From Pseudomonas sp. Irchel s3f7 (GTDB lineage: Bacteria > Pseudomonadota > Gammaproteobacteria > Pseudomonadales > Pseudomonadaceae): a stretch of 64,000 nucleotides of DNA. Positions 34,632 through 44,683 of this stretch are shown in pieces. Position 1 is the stretch's first letter. Every line of letters starts with the position of its first letter. The stretch covers positions 107,687 through 171,686 of the forward strand of contig NZ_FYDO01000014.1 of NCBI RefSeq assembly GCF_900187615.1. The letters run 5' to 3'. Both the position numbers and the translations under genes were made by a program. The notes below the pieces were generated by a model that saw only the letters and a program-made list of their open reading frames with translations, was not told where the DNA came from and ran no database searches.

Positions 34632-36089
34632 ATGAGTGAAGAGATTCTGATCAACATCACGCCGATGGAATCGCGCGTGGCGGTGGTCGAAAACGGTGTC
34701 CTGCAAGAGGTTCACGTCGAGCGCACGCAAAAGCGCGGCATCGTCGGCAACATCTATAAAGGCAAAGTCGTGCGGGTATTGCCGGGGATGCAGGCCGCTT
34801 TCGTAGACATCGGCCTGGATCGTGCCGCGTTCATTCATGCTTCGGAAATTTCCCTGCGCGAAGGTCCAGCAGTCGAAAGCATCAGTGCCCTTGTGCATGA
34901 AGGCCAGAGCCTGGTGGTGCAAGTCACAAAGGACCCGATCGGTTCCAAGGGTGCGCGCCTGACCACGCAACTGTCGATTCCTTCGCGTTACCTGGTGTAC
35001 ATGCCGCGCACGGCCCACGTTGGCATTTCCCTGAAGATCGAAGACGAAGCCGAGCGCGATCGCCTCAAGCAAGTGGTCACCGATTGCGTGGCCAAGGAAG
35101 GCATCAAGGAAGCCGGCGGTTTCATCCTGCGCACGGCCGCCGAAGGTGCCGGGGCGGATGAGATCCTGATGGACATCCGCTACCTGCGTCGGCTCTGGGA
35201 TCAGATCAACGAACAGATCAAGACCATCGGCGCGCCAAGCGTGATCTACGAAGACCTCGGCCTGGCGTTGCGCACGCTGCGCGATCTGGTGAGCCCGAAG
35301 ATCGAGAAAATCCGTATCGATTCCCGGGAGACTTTCCAGAAAACCACGCAGTTCGTCGCCGAACTGATGCCGGAGATCGCTGATCGCCTGGAGCACTACC
35401 CCGGCGAGCGGCCGATTTTCGATTTGTATGGTGTCGAAGACGAAATCCAGAAAGCCCTTGAGCGCAAAGTCCCGCTGAAGTCCGGCGGCTATCTGGTGGT
35501 CGATCCGGCGGAAGCCATGAGCACCATCGACGTCAATACCGGGGCGTTCGTCGGTCATCGCAATCTCGAAGAAACCATCTTCAAGACCAACCTGGAAGCC
35601 GCGACTGCCATTGCTCGTCAGCTGCGCCTGCGCAATCTGGGCGGCATCATCATCATCGATTTCATCGACATGGAAGATGAAGAGCACCAGCGCCAGGTGC
35701 TGCGCACGCTCGAGAAACAACTGGAGCGCGATCACGCCAAGACCAACATCATCGGTATCACCGAGTTGGGCCTGGTGCAGATGACCCGCAAGCGCACCCG
35801 CGAAAGCCTCGAACAAGTATTGTGTGAGCCGTGCACCTGCTGTCAGGGGCGCGGCAAGCTGAAGACACCGGAAACCGTTTGCTACGAAATCTTCCGCGAA
35901 ATCCTTCGTGAGGCTCGCGCCTATCAGGCGGAAGGCTATCGTGTATTGGCGAACCAGAAAGTTGTCGATCGTCTGCTGGACGAAGAGTCGGGCAATGTCG
36001 CTGAGCTTGAAGGCTTTATCGGTCGCACGATTCGGTTCCAGGTCGAAACCATGTATTCCCAGGAACAGTACGACGTGGTGTTGCTCTGA
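34632..36089 (+). CDS. rng: Ribonuclease G
   Basis: The 485-residue endoribonuclease matures the 5' end of 16S rRNA and trims mRNAs. An S1 domain ('GIVGNIYKGKVVRVLPGMQAAFVDIGLDRAAFIH', about 36-70 onward) precedes the RNase E/G catalytic core. The metal aspartates are Asp300 (STIDVNTGAF) and Asp343 (IIIIDFIDM). The Zn-link cysteines appear in 'CEPCTCCQGRG' near residue 400. The C-terminal scaffold of RNase E is absent, which identifies RNase G. I choose ATG 34632 (MSEEILINIT) for length and GAGATC upstream over the earlier GTG. Confidence 0.95.
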   Translation: MSEEILINITPMESRVAVVENGVLQEVHVERTQKRGIVGNIYKGKVVRVLPGMQAAFVDIGLDRAAFIHASEISLREGPAVESISALVHEGQSLVVQVTKDPIGSKGARLTTQLSIPSRYLVYMPRTAHVGISLKIEDEAERDRLKQVVTDCVAKEGIKEAGGFILRTAAEGAGADEILMDIRYLRRLWDQINEQIKTIGAPSVIYEDLGLALRTLRDLVSPKIEKIRIDSRETFQKTTQFVAELMPEIADRLEHYPGERPIFDLYGVEDEIQKALERKVPLKSGGYLVVDPAEAMSTIDVNTGAFVGHRNLEETIFKTNLEAATAIARQLRLRNLGGIIIIDFIDMEDEEHQRQVLRTLEKQLERDHAKTNIIGITELGLVQMTRKRTRESLEQVLCEPCTCCQGRGKLKTPETVCYEIFREILREARAYQAEGYRVLANQKVVDRLLDEESGNVAELEGFIGRTIRFQVETMYSQEQYDVVLL

Positions 36090-36164
36090 ATCTTTACGCT
36101 TCAGTAGTACCAGAGCGGCTGGCCTCAGCTTTTTGCAAGACTTTTGCCATGGGAGCCAACTGAC

Positions 36165-39100
36165 ATGGATCGTCTGACACGCATTTTGGCCACGCTGACC
36201 CGCTGGGGGCTGGGCCTTTGCGCGTTGGTTTTGGTGTTGCTGGCGCTCTATGTCAGCCTTGGCCGTGAGCTGTCACCGTTGGTGGCCGAGTACCGTGCCG
36301 AAGTCGAAAGCAAAGCCACCGAAGCTTTGGGCATGCCGTTGCAGATCGGTGAGCTGGAAGGCAGCTGGAGCGGCTTCGCACCGATTTTGCTGGCTCACGA
36401 TGTGACGTTCGGCGAGGGCGCCAATGCCTTGCATCTGGATCAGGTGCGGGCGGTGCCGGACCTCTGGGCCAGCGTGCTGACGCGCCAACTGCGTATCGCA
36501 CATCTGGAGCTCAATGGCCTGAAAATCAGCCTCAAGCAAGGCGAGGACGGCCAGTGGGCGCTGGAAGGTTTGCCGGTGAAAGGCGATCAACCCCTCGATC
36601 CAGAGCAGTTGCTCAACCAAATGCAGATGATCAGGCAACTGTCGGTGCTCGACAGTCAGGTCACCCTGCAACCGTTTGGCGAGTCGCCGCTGACCTTGAC
36701 CTATGTCGGCATGAATCTGAAGGTCGGCCCCACTCGTCAGCGCCTCGACGCTCGATTGACACTTCCCGACGGCCAGCCGATGGCCATGAGTCTACGCACC
36801 CGCCTTCGCGCCAGTGAGTGGAAGGACGGCGAGGCAGAAGTCTATCTGAGCCTGCCGCAAAGCGACTGGTCGAAATGGTTGCCCGAGCAACTGACCCAGC
36901 AATGGAATTTCACCGAGATCAAGGCCGGTGGCGAGCTGTGGGTAAATTGGGGCAAGGGCGTTGTGCAAAGCGTTGCCGTGCGCTTGAACGCGCCACAGCT
37001 CAAGGGGGCTTATGCCGAGCGCAAGCCGATCCAGATCAACAATCTGGCCCTGAACGGTTATTTCCAGCGCGGTGCCGAGGGCATGCTGGTGACCGTGGAT
37101 TCGCTGGCCATGAACCTGGACGAGACGCGCTGGGAAACGCGCTTGCAGGTCAAACAAACGGTGACCACTGACACCGCCGAAGAGCTCTGGCACCTGCAGG
37201 CTGATCGCGTCGATCTCACGCCGCTCACGCCGCTGATCAATGCTCTCGGGCCACTGCCCCAGGGGGTTGCCACGGTAGTGGAGCGGCTCAAGGTCACGGG
37301 CGGTTTGCGTAATGTGCTGATCGATATCCGGCCCAATGCCACGGGCGACAAAAAATTCGAGTTCGCCGCCAACCTCGACCGGGTCGGCTTCGACGCGTAT
37401 TACGGCGCGCCGGCGGCACGCAATGTCAGCGGCAGTATCAGCGGCGACCTGGGGCACGGTGAACTGCGCATGGACAGCAAGGATTTCATGCTGCACCTGG
37501 ACCCGATCTTCGCCAAGCCATGGCAATACATTCAGGCCAACGCGCGGTTGACCTGGAAACTTGATAAAGACAGCTTCACCCTCGTTGCGCCGTACCTGAA
37601 GGTGTTGGGTGAAGAAGGCAAGATTGCCGGTGACTTCCTGATTAGGCTGTATTTCGATCCCGTACAGGAAGACTACATGGACCTGCGTGTGGGCCTGGTG
37701 GACGGCGACGGTCGTTATACCGCCAAGTACCTGCCGAAGCTCCTCGGCCCGGCGCTGGATGAATGGTTGCGCACCGCCATCCTCAAAGGTGCGGTCGACG
37801 AGGGTTTCTTCCAGTATCAGGGCTCACTGAGCCGCGATGCCAAGGACACGGATCGCAGCATCAGCCTGTTCTTCAAGGTTCACGATGCCGAACTGGCATT
37901 TCAGCCGGGCTGGCCGCATGTCAGCAAGGTCACGGGCGATGTGTTTGTCGAGGACAGTGGCGTGCGGGTTCTGGCCAGCAAGGGGCAGTTGCTCGACACT
38001 CAGGTCAGCGATGTTGACGTCAATATCCCTCACGTTCCAGCGGGGCAAACCTCCCGCCTGTTTCTCGACGGCAAATTTGCCGGTGGTTTGGGCGATGGCC
38101 TGAAAATCCTTCAGCAAGCACCGATCGGCACCGCCGACACCTTTGCCGGGTGGGAAGGCGAGGGCGAATTGCAGGGCAAGCTGAAACTGGATATCCCGCT
38201 GGCCAAAGGCGAGCAGCCGAAAATTCTCGTCGATTTCAAAACTGACAAGGCGCGGTTGAAACTCGCCGAGCCTTCGCTGGAGCTGACTCATCTCAAAGGT
38301 GATTTCCGGTTTGACAGCGGCAAGGGGTTGAGTGGCCAGAACATCAGCGCAAGAGCCTTCGACAAACCGGTGACTGCCCAGATTTTTGCCGATGGACGCG
38401 GGGGCAAGCTCAATACCCGCGTCGTCGCCTCGGGGCATGTCGAGGTCAAGAAACTCACTGACTGGCTGAAGGTGACGCAGCCGCTGCCGGTCAGTGGCGT
38501 GATCCCTTACAAACTGCAACTGACCCTGGACGGCGCCGACAGCCAACTGATGGTCAATTCCAGCCTTAAAGGTGTGGCGGTCGATTTGCCGGCACCGTTC
38601 GGCATGCCCGCCGACGTCGGGCGCGATACAACGTTGCGCATGACCCTGCAAGGCGCCGAACGGCGCTACTGGGTCAACTACGGAAACCTGGCGAATTTTA
38701 CATTTGCAGCGCCGACCGGCAGTTTTGCCGACGGACGCGGTGAATTGTTTCTCGGTGGCGGCGATGCCGTGTTGCCCGGCGCCAAAGGCCTGCGGATACG
38801 GGGTGTACTTTCGGAGCTGGATGTCGGTCCGTGGAAGGCGCTGGTGGACAAGTATGCCGGTCAGGACCCGAGCGGCAGCGCCAAACAGTTGCTCAGCGGT
38901 GCCGATTTCAAAGTGGGCAAACTCAGTGGCATTGGCACGACACTGGATCAGGCATCGGTGCAGTTGACGCGTAAACCGGCCTCTTGGGCGGCACAGCTCG
39001 ACAGTCAGCAGGTCAAGGGCAGCGCCAGCATTCCCGACGCGAAAGGCGTGCCGATTGTGATCAATCTGCAAACCGTGCGTCTGCCGGCGCCGGATCCGAC

Positions 39101-39968
39101 TGTGCTGGCGGACGAAAACTCACCCGACCCGCTGGCAACGGTGGACCCGACGAAAATCCCGGCGATAGATATCACCATCAATCAGCTGTATCAGGGCAAG
39201 GATCTGGTCGGTGCGTGGTCGCTGAAAATTCGACCGACGGCCAAAGGCATCGCCTTCAACTCGCTGGATATGGGGCTCAAGGGCATGCTGTTGCAGGGCA
39301 GCGGTGGTTGGGAAGGCACGCCGGGGGCCAGTAACAGCTGGTACAAGGGGCGAATCAGCGGCAAGAACCTAGCGGATGTGCTCAAGGGTTGGGGCTTTGC
39401 ACCGAGCGTCACCAGCCAGGACTTTCATATGGATGTCGATGGCCGCTGGCCGGGCTCGCCAGCCTGGGTGGCGACGAAGCGGTTCTCCGGTAGCCTCGAT
39501 GCGTCGCTCAATGAAGGCCAGTTTGTCGAGGTCGAGGGCAGTGCCCAGGCATTGCGCGTGTTTGGCCTGCTCAACTTCAACTCCATTGGCCGTCGCTTGC
39601 GCCTGGATTTCTCCGACCTGTTCGGCAAAGGCCTGAGTTACGACCGGGTCAAAGGCTTGCTGGTGGCGTCCAACGGGGTGTATGTCACCCGTGAACCGAT
39701 CCGTCTGACTGGCCCGTCGAGCACCATCGAACTCGACGGCACCTTGAATATGGTGGCGGACCAGATCGATGCGAAACTGCTGGTGACCTTGCCGGTGACC
39801 AACAACTTGCCGATTGCCGCGCTGATTGTCGGTGCGCCCGCGATCGGTGGGGCACTGTTCTTGATGGACAAGCTGATCGGCGACCGCGTTTCGCGTTTCG
39901 CCAGCGTCAAGTACACCGTCAAAGGGCCGTGGAAAGAGCCGAAAATCACCTTCGAAAAACCTTTTTGA
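36165..39968 (+). CDS. yhdP: AsmA-like envelope lipid-transport protein YhdP
   Basis: The 1267-residue protein has one N-terminal transmembrane helix (LTRWGLGLCALVLVLLALYVSLG) and a very long periplasmic part with DUF3971 and a C-terminal AsmA_2 region ('LNFNSIGRRLRLDFSDLFGKGLSYDRVKG', 'ADQIDAKLLVTLPVTNNLPIAALIVGAPAIGGALFL', ending 'VKGPWKEPKITFEKPF'). E. coli YhdP works with TamB and YdbH to move phospholipid to the outer membrane, probably as a beta-groove bridge. Length is as expected. It starts 75 bp after rng and probably ends the mre operon; a REP-like hairpin follows. Confidence 0.93.
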   Translation: MDRLTRILATLTRWGLGLCALVLVLLALYVSLGRELSPLVAEYRAEVESKATEALGMPLQIGELEGSWSGFAPILLAHDVTFGEGANALHLDQVRAVPDLWASVLTRQLRIAHLELNGLKISLKQGEDGQWALEGLPVKGDQPLDPEQLLNQMQMIRQLSVLDSQVTLQPFGESPLTLTYVGMNLKVGPTRQRLDARLTLPDGQPMAMSLRTRLRASEWKDGEAEVYLSLPQSDWSKWLPEQLTQQWNFTEIKAGGELWVNWGKGVVQSVAVRLNAPQLKGAYAERKPIQINNLALNGYFQRGAEGMLVTVDSLAMNLDETRWETRLQVKQTVTTDTAEELWHLQADRVDLTPLTPLINALGPLPQGVATVVERLKVTGGLRNVLIDIRPNATGDKKFEFAANLDRVGFDAYYGAPAARNVSGSISGDLGHGELRMDSKDFMLHLDPIFAKPWQYIQANARLTWKLDKDSFTLVAPYLKVLGEEGKIAGDFLIRLYFDPVQEDYMDLRVGLVDGDGRYTAKYLPKLLGPALDEWLRTAILKGAVDEGFFQYQGSLSRDAKDTDRSISLFFKVHDAELAFQPGWPHVSKVTGDVFVEDSGVRVLASKGQLLDTQVSDVDVNIPHVPAGQTSRLFLDGKFAGGLGDGLKILQQAPIGTADTFAGWEGEGELQGKLKLDIPLAKGEQPKILVDFKTDKARLKLAEPSLELTHLKGDFRFDSGKGLSGQNISARAFDKPVTAQIFADGRGGKLNTRVVASGHVEVKKLTDWLKVTQPLPVSGVIPYKLQLTLDGADSQLMVNSSLKGVAVDLPAPFGMPADVGRDTTLRMTLQGAERRYWVNYGNLANFTFAAPTGSFADGRGELFLGGGDAVLPGAKGLRIRGVLSELDVGPWKALVDKYAGQDPSGSAKQLLSGADFKVGKLSGIGTTLDQASVQLTRKPASWAAQLDSQQVKGSASIPDAKGVPIVINLQTVRLPAPDPTVLADENSPDPLATVDPTKIPAIDITINQLYQGKDLVGAWSLKIRPTAKGIAFNSLDMGLKGMLLQGSGGWEGTPGASNSWYKGRISGKNLADVLKGWGFAPSVTSQDFHMDVDGRWPGSPAWVATKRFSGSLDASLNEGQFVEVEGSAQALRVFGLLNFNSIGRRLRLDFSDLFGKGLSYDRVKGLLVASNGVYVTREPIRLTGPSSTIELDGTLNMVADQIDAKLLVTLPVTNNLPIAALIVGAPAIGGALFLMDKLIGDRVSRFASVKYTVKGPWKEPKITFEKPF

Positions 39969-39999
39969 AACCCGCTTTCCGGGCCTATGGAGTAGCATG

Positions 40000-40032
40000 G
40001 CCGAAGGCGCAGCCTTCGGCAGCTCCTACAGG
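40000..40032. repeat. Single REP-like hairpin after yhdP
   Basis: GCCGAAGG (40000-40007) and CCTTCGGC (40013-40020) form a stem joined to the REP tail AGCTCCTACAGG. It is a solo half of the pair arrangement seen elsewhere and lies in the yhdP-amidase gap. Confidence 0.7.
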
Positions 40033-40062
40033 GTATGAAGTGATTTCAGAAAGGATAAGGCC

Positions 40063-40917
40063 ATGTCTGTCGCGGTGATTCAAATGGTCAGCCAGAGCGA
40101 TGTGCTGGCCAATCTGGCACAGGCCCGTCGCTTGCTTGAGCAAGCGGCTGCTGGCGGTGCGAAGCTTGCCGTACTGCCGGAAAACTTCGCCGCCATGGGC
40201 CGCCGCGACATCGCCGACATCGGTCGCGCCGAAGCATTGGGTGAAGGCCCGATCCTGCCATGGTTGAAACAGACAGCACGTGACCTCAAGTTATGGATAG
40301 TGGCTGGCACATTACCGTTGCCGCCGGCAGATCAGCCGACGGCCAAGGTGCATGCCTGTTCGCTGCTGGTCGATGACCAGGGCGAAACGGTGGCGCGCTA
40401 CGACAAATTGCATTTGTTCGACGTGGACGTAGCGGACAATCGTGGGCGTTATCGAGAATCCGATGACTATGCTTATGGCAATGGTGTCGTGGTGGCGGAC
40501 ACGCCGGTCGGCCGGGTTGGCCTGACGGTCTGTTATGACTTGCGCTTCCCTGAGCTGTACAGCGAGTTGCGTGCAGCCGGCGCGGAATTGATCACCGCTC
40601 CATCGGCCTTCACTGCGGTGACGGGCGCCGCGCACTGGGATGTGCTGATTCGCGCGCGGGCCATCGAGACCCAATGTTATGTGCTCGCGGCTGCCCAGGG
40701 TGGGACGCATCCGGGGCCGCGGGAGACCTTCGGTCACGCCGCCATCATCGACCCGTGGGGTCGAGTGCTGGCGCAACAGGACCAGGGCGAGGCCGTGCTG
40801 CTGGCCGAACGCGATAGCAGCGAACAGGCGTCCATCCGGGCGCGGATGCCGGTGTCCAGTCACCGGCGCTTTTTCTCGCAGGGCGCCCGGCGACCTGCAT
40901 CAGAACGACGAATTTAA
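40063..40917 (+). CDS. Nitrilase-superfamily amidase (Nit1-like)
   Basis: The 284-residue carbon-nitrogen hydrolase has the Glu-Lys-Cys triad at Glu40 (VLPENFA), Lys115 (YDKLHLFDVDV) and Cys157 (TVCYDLRFPELY). The 'KLHLFDVD' and 'CYDLRFPEL' forms are those of the Nit1/YbeM branch, which hydrolyses deaminated glutathione as metabolite repair. That is my preferred function, by family and not proven here. It is cytosolic with no signal peptide. It follows yhdP by 94 bp and precedes tldD by 12 bp. Confidence 0.88.
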   Translation: MSVAVIQMVSQSDVLANLAQARRLLEQAAAGGAKLAVLPENFAAMGRRDIADIGRAEALGEGPILPWLKQTARDLKLWIVAGTLPLPPADQPTAKVHACSLLVDDQGETVARYDKLHLFDVDVADNRGRYRESDDYAYGNGVVVADTPVGRVGLTVCYDLRFPELYSELRAAGAELITAPSAFTAVTGAAHWDVLIRARAIETQCYVLAAAQGGTHPGPRETFGHAAIIDPWGRVLAQQDQGEAVLLAERDSSEQASIRARMPVSSHRRFFSQGARRPASERRI

Positions 40918-40929
40918 GGCGTAAAACAT

Positions 40930-42372
40930 ATGAGCGAGTTGTTGTCCTCAGTCAGTGAACACCTCCTGGCGCCTGGCGGCGTGACGATCGAGAGCCTGCA
41001 AGGTGTGCTCGGCGATCTCGCCGGCCCGGGCATCGATGCCGCCGACCTGTATTTCCAGGGACAGATTTCCGAGTCTTGGGCGTTGGAAGACGGCATCGTC
41101 AAGGAAGGCAGTTTCAACCTCGATCAAGGTGTGGGCGTACGGGCGCAATCGGGTGAAAAAACCGGTTTTGCCTATAGCAACGCCATCACCCTGGAAGCGT
41201 TGGGCGCCGCCGCCCGTGCCGCCCGTTCGATTTCCCGCGCCGGGCAGAATGGCACGGTGCAGGCGTTCACCACGCAAGACGTCGCGCAGTTGTACGGTCC
41301 GGACAATCCGCTGGAAGTGCTGAGCCGCGCCGAGAAAGTCGATTTGCTCAAGCGCATCGACGCTGCGACCCGTGCCCTTGATCCACGTATTCAGCAGGTC
41401 ACCGTGAGCATGGCCGGCGTCTGGGAACGGATTCTGGTGGCCTCCACCGACGGCGGCCTGGCGGCGGACGTGCGGCCGCTGGTGCGTTTCAACGTCAGTG
41501 TGATCGTCGAGCAGAACGGCCGTCGCGAGCGCGGTGGCCATGGCGGTGGCGGTCGTACCGACTACCGCTATTTCCTCGCCGAAGACCGCGCCATGGGTTA
41601 TGCCCGTGAAGCGTTGCGCCAGGCGCTGGTCAATCTGGAAGCCATCCCGGCACCGGCTGGCACATTGCCGGTGGTGCTCGGTTCCGGTTGGTCGGGCGTG
41701 CTGCTGCACGAAGCGGTCGGCCATGGTCTGGAAGGCGACTTCAACCGCAAGGGCAGTTCGGCCTATAGCGGGCGCATGGGTGAAATGGTTGCGTCGAAGC
41801 TGTGCACCATCGTCGATGACGGCACCCTGGCCGGTCGTCGCGGCTCCCTGAGCGTCGATGACGAGGGCACGCCGACCGAGTGCACCACGCTGATCGAGAA
41901 CGGCGTACTCAAGGGCTACATGCAGGACAAGCTCAATGCGCGCCTGATGGGCGTGGCCCGCACTGGTAACGGTCGTCGCGAATCCTACGCACACCTGCCG
42001 ATGCCGCGCATGACTAACACCTACATGCTCGCCGGCGAAAGCGACCCGGCAGAAATCATCGCCTCGGTGAAACGCGGTATCTACTGCGCCAACCTGGGCG
42101 GGGGCCAGGTCGACATCACCAGCGGCAAGTTCGTGTTCTCCACCAGCGAGGCGTACCTGATCGAAGACGGCAAGATTACCGCACCGGTCAAAGGTGCGAC
42201 CCTGATCGGCAACGGGCCGGAAGCCATGAGCAAAGTGTCGATGGTCGGTAACGATCTGTCGCTGGACAGTGGTGTGGGGACGTGCGGCAAGGATGGGCAG
42301 TCGGTGCCGGTGGGTGTCGGCCAGCCAACGCTGAAGATTGATGCGATCACCGTGGGTGGCACGGGCTCGTAA
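40930..42372 (+). CDS. tldD: Metalloprotease TldD
   Basis: The 480-residue catalytic subunit of the TldD/TldE (PmbA) heterodimer cleaves unfolded peptides and matures some RiPPs; in E. coli it processes microcin B17 and degrades CcdA. The zinc motif [11 protein letters not shown] starts at His260 and includes His264, with a C-terminal Cys-containing zinc ligand region ('[22 protein letters not shown]'). A Gly/His-rich loop ([13 protein letters not shown], 201-213) is notable. The partner gene pmbA is 739 bp downstream, separated by antisense darP. Confidence 0.95.
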   Translation: MSELLSSVSEHLLAPGGVTIESLQGVLGDLAGPGIDAADLYFQGQISESWALEDGIVKEGSFNLDQGVGVRAQSGEKTGFAYSNAITLEALGAAARAARSISRAGQNGTVQAFTTQDVAQLYGPDNPLEVLSRAEKVDLLKRIDAATRALDPRIQQVTVSMAGVWERILVASTDGGLAADVRPLVRFNVSVIVEQNGRRERGGHGGGGRTDYRYFLAEDRAMGYAREALRQALVNLEAIPAPAGTLPVVLGSGWSGVLLHEAVGHGLEGDFNRKGSSAYSGRMGEMVASKLCTIVDDGTLAGRRGSLSVDDEGTPTECTTLIENGVLKGYMQDKLNARLMGVARTGNGRRESYAHLPMPRMTNTYMLAGESDPAEIIASVKRGIYCANLGGGQVDITSGKFVFSTSEAYLIEDGKITAPVKGATLIGNGPEAMSKVSMVGNDLSLDSGVGTCGKDGQSVPVGVGQPTLKIDAITVGGTGS

Positions 42373-42387
42373 GGATGTAATGCTCCC

Positions 42388-42466
42388 GTAGGAGCTGCCG
42401 CAGGCTGCGATCTTTGCTTTTCAATAGAAAAAGATCAAAAAATCGCAGCCTGCGGCAGCTCCTACA
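42388..42466. repeat. REP pair, GCCGCAGGCTGCGATC variant
   Basis: Arms 42388-42414 (GTAGGAGCTGCCGCAGG then CTGCGATCTTT) and 42442-42466 (ATCGCAGCCTGCGGC then AGCTCCTAC) are inverted, between the convergent tldD and darP genes. The AT-rich centre gives T runs on both strands, so it likely terminates both. Confidence 0.88.
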
Positions 42467-42477
42467 GGGGGCGAGAA

Positions 42478-43002
42478 TTAACGCAGACCGCGTTGAGTCT
42501 CGTCCAGCTCACGGATGTACTTGAAGATTTTACGGCTGGAAGCAGGAGGCTTGTTTTGCGCAACCTCGTGCTGTGCCTGCCGGATCAGGGAACGCAATTG
42601 CTGGCGGTCCGCGTCCGGGTAGTCGACGACGAACTTTTCCAGCACGGCATCGTCGCCGGCGATCAGGCGATCGCGCCAACGTTCCAGGTTATGGAAGCGT
42701 TCGTTGTACTGGCGAGTGGAGGCATCGAGTTGATCGAGCAAAACCAGAATGGCGTCAGTGTCCTGATCGCGCATCAGTTTGCCGATGAACTGAAGGTGCC
42801 GTTTACGCGCGATGTTCGCGGTGTGCTTGGGCGCATCGGCCAGGGCCCGGCGCATAGCGTCGGTCAACGGCAGTTTTGCCAGCAAGTCAGGCTTGAGTGT
42901 TGTAAGGCGCTCGCCGAGGTCAACCAGAGCATGCAGCTCGCGTTTGACCTGGGATTTGCTTTTTTCTCCCGTATCGAGGGAGTCGTCGTAAGAATCAACC
43001 AT
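42478..43002 (-). CDS. darP: Ribosome-associated protein DarP/YjgA (DUF615)
   Basis: The 174-residue basic protein belongs to the DUF615 family, associated with the 50S subunit and late ribosome assembly in E. coli. Conserved stretches are '[20 protein letters not shown]', '[17 protein letters not shown]', '[13 protein letters not shown]' and '[38 protein letters not shown]'. The ATG at 43002 gives the family N-terminus. A much longer open frame continues antisense through pmbA but is a composition artefact. It is divergent from pmbA with 108 bp between. Confidence 0.93.
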   Translation of the reverse strand: MVDSYDDSLDTGEKSKSQVKRELHALVDLGERLTTLKPDLLAKLPLTDAMRRALADAPKHTANIARKRHLQFIGKLMRDQDTDAILVLLDQLDASTRQYNERFHNLERWRDRLIAGDDAVLEKFVVDYPDADRQQLRSLIRQAQHEVAQNKPPASSRKIFKYIRELDETQRGLR

Positions 43003-43110
43003 GGTGGCCGTCCGCAAAGAAACGCCGCCATGATAACCAGTCGGGGGCCGCTTGTCCGGCCCGGTCGCTCGATGACCGTTACCGAAAGCAGAATTTGAGT
43101 GGAGAACAGC

Positions 43111-44457
43111 ATGAGTGCAGTTGAAAGCGTCGGCCCGCAAGCGTTGCCGGCACTGCAGGAGCAAGTCGAGCAGATCATCGCTGAAGCCAAGCGCCAGGGC
43201 GCCAGCGCCTGTGAAGTGGCGGTCTCCCTGGAGCAGGGCCTGTCGACCACGGTGCGTCAGCGTGAAGTCGAAACCGTTGAATTCAACCGTGACCAAGGGT
43301 TTGGCATCACGTTGTACGTCGGCCAGCGCAAAGGCTCGGCCAGCACCTCGGCCAGTGGACCGGACGCCATTCGTGAAACGGTGGCGGCTGCATTGGCCAT
43401 CGCCAAGCACACCTCGGAAGACGAAGCCTCGGGCCTGGCGGATGCCGCGCTGATGGCGCGTGATCTTCAGGATTTCGATCTGTTCCACCAATGGGACATC
43501 ACCCCGGAGCAAGCCATCGAACAGGCCCTGACCTGCGAAGCCGCGGCGTTTGCCGCCGACAGCCGGATCAAGAACGCCGACGGCACGACGCTCAGCACCC
43601 ATCAGGGCTGCCGCGTGTACGGTAACAGCCATGGCTTTGTCGGCGGTTATGCATCGACCCGCCACAGCCTGAGCTGCGTGATGATTGCCGAGGCCGATGG
43701 CCAGATGCAGCGCGATTACTGGTACGACGTGAACCGTCAGGGCAATTTGCTGGCCGACCCGGTGAGCATCGGCCAGCGTGCCGCGCAACGAGCGGCCAGC
43801 CGACTGGGTGCGCGTCCGGTGCCGACGTGCGAAGTGCCGGTGTTGTTTTCCGCAGAATTGGCGGGCGGCTTGTTCGGCAGTTTCCTGTCGGCGATCTCCG
43901 GCGGCAGTCTTTACCGTAAATCCTCGTTCCTTGAAGGCACGCTGGGGCAGAAACTGTTTCCGGAATGGCTGACCATCGACGAGCGTCCGCACCTGATGCG
44001 TGCCATGGGCAGCGCGGCGTTCGATGGCGACGGCCTGGCGACCTACGCCAAACCGTTCGTCGAAAAAGGTGAGTTGGTGTCCTACATCCTTGGCACTTAT
44101 TCCGGTCGCAAGCTGGGTATGCCGAGTACAGCGAACGCCGGTGGCGTGCATAACCTGTTTGTCACCCATGGCGATGAAGACCAGGCGGCGTTGCTGCGGC
44201 GCATGGGCCGTGGCTTGCTGGTGACTGAATTGATGGGGCAGGGCCTCAACATGGTGACCGGCGATTACTCCCGTGGTGCCGCGGGATACTGGGTCGAGAA
44301 CGGCGAAATCCAGTTCGCGGTCCAGGAAGTGACCATTGCCGGCAACATGCGCGATATGTTCAAACAGATCGTTGCGGTGGGGAATGACCTGGAACTGCGC
44401 AGCAACATTCGCACCGGTTCGGTGCTGATCGAGCGGATGACGGTGGCGGGCAGCTAA
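43111..44457 (+). CDS. pmbA: PmbA/TldE, partner of TldD
   Basis: The 448-residue non-catalytic subunit pairs with TldD. It keeps the fold ('[30 protein letters not shown]', '[22 protein letters not shown]', '[32 protein letters not shown]') but lacks the HExxxH zinc motif, as expected. The ATG at 43111 has GGAGAACAGC; the upstream GTG at 43099 is less suitable. It is followed at once by a strong terminator. Confidence 0.94.
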   Translation: MSAVESVGPQALPALQEQVEQIIAEAKRQGASACEVAVSLEQGLSTTVRQREVETVEFNRDQGFGITLYVGQRKGSASTSASGPDAIRETVAAALAIAKHTSEDEASGLADAALMARDLQDFDLFHQWDITPEQAIEQALTCEAAAFAADSRIKNADGTTLSTHQGCRVYGNSHGFVGGYASTRHSLSCVMIAEADGQMQRDYWYDVNRQGNLLADPVSIGQRAAQRAASRLGARPVPTCEVPVLFSAELAGGLFGSFLSAISGGSLYRKSSFLEGTLGQKLFPEWLTIDERPHLMRAMGSAAFDGDGLATYAKPFVEKGELVSYILGTYSGRKLGMPSTANAGGVHNLFVTHGDEDQAALLRRMGRGLLVTELMGQGLNMVTGDYSRGAAGYWVENGEIQFAVQEVTIAGNMRDMFKQIVAVGNDLELRSNIRTGSVLIERMTVAGS

Positions 44458-44473
44458 ACCTCGGCCGCTGCAC

Positions 44474-44510
44474 AAAAAGGCGCGCCACCTATTGGGTGGC
44501 GCGCCTTTTT
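44474..44510. terminator. Strong rho-independent terminator of pmbA
   Basis: AAAAAGGCGCGCCACC (44474-44489) pairs perfectly with GGTGGCGCGCCTTTTT (44495-44510), a 16-bp stem with a 5-nt loop and T5, beginning 16 bp past the pmbA stop. Confidence 0.95.
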
Positions 44511-44530
44511 ATTGGGTTTACGCCAATCCC

Positions 44531-44599
44531 TGTAGGAGCCCGGCTTGCCGGCGATGGCGATGTCACAGCCGCCATCGCCGGCAAGCCGGGCTCCTACAG
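44531..44599. repeat. REP pair, CCCGGCTTGCCGGCGATGG variant
   Basis: Arms 44531-44556 (TGTAGGAGCCCGGCTTGC then CGGCGATGG) and 44573-44599 (CCATCGCCGGCAAGC then CGGGCTCCTACAG) are inverted. Both arms share the CCGGC core not found in the other pairs of the window. Confidence 0.9.
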
Positions 44600-44633
44600 A
44601 AGGCGATGAGTAGTCCGGCACGCTTGTTTTGGT

Positions 44634-44664
44634 TCTCATTATCATCTAATTATAAATCTCATTA
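44634..44664 (+). promoter_or_regulatory. Candidate Fur-box region of the fagA-fumC-orfX-sodA operon
   Basis: An AT-rich block contains TCATTATC (44636-44643), an exact half of the Fur consensus, and TCTCATTA occurs twice as a direct repeat (44634-44641 and 44657-44664). The other Fur half is degenerate. The same operon is iron-repressed through Fur in P. aeruginosa. Confidence 0.55.
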
Positions 44665-44683
44665 CCGAATGAGCCCCCGGATC

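Noticed and set aside
33951..35816. 621-codon minus-strand frame opposite maf and rng
   Set aside because: The plus strand encodes intact Maf and RNase G with all catalytic residues; the minus frame has no recognisable domain or ribosome site.
43003..44475. Long open frame antisense to pmbA, continuous with darP
   Set aside because: It results from high GC and codon bias; the amino-acid pattern is low-quality and the DUF615 protein starts at 43002 with a normal N-terminus.
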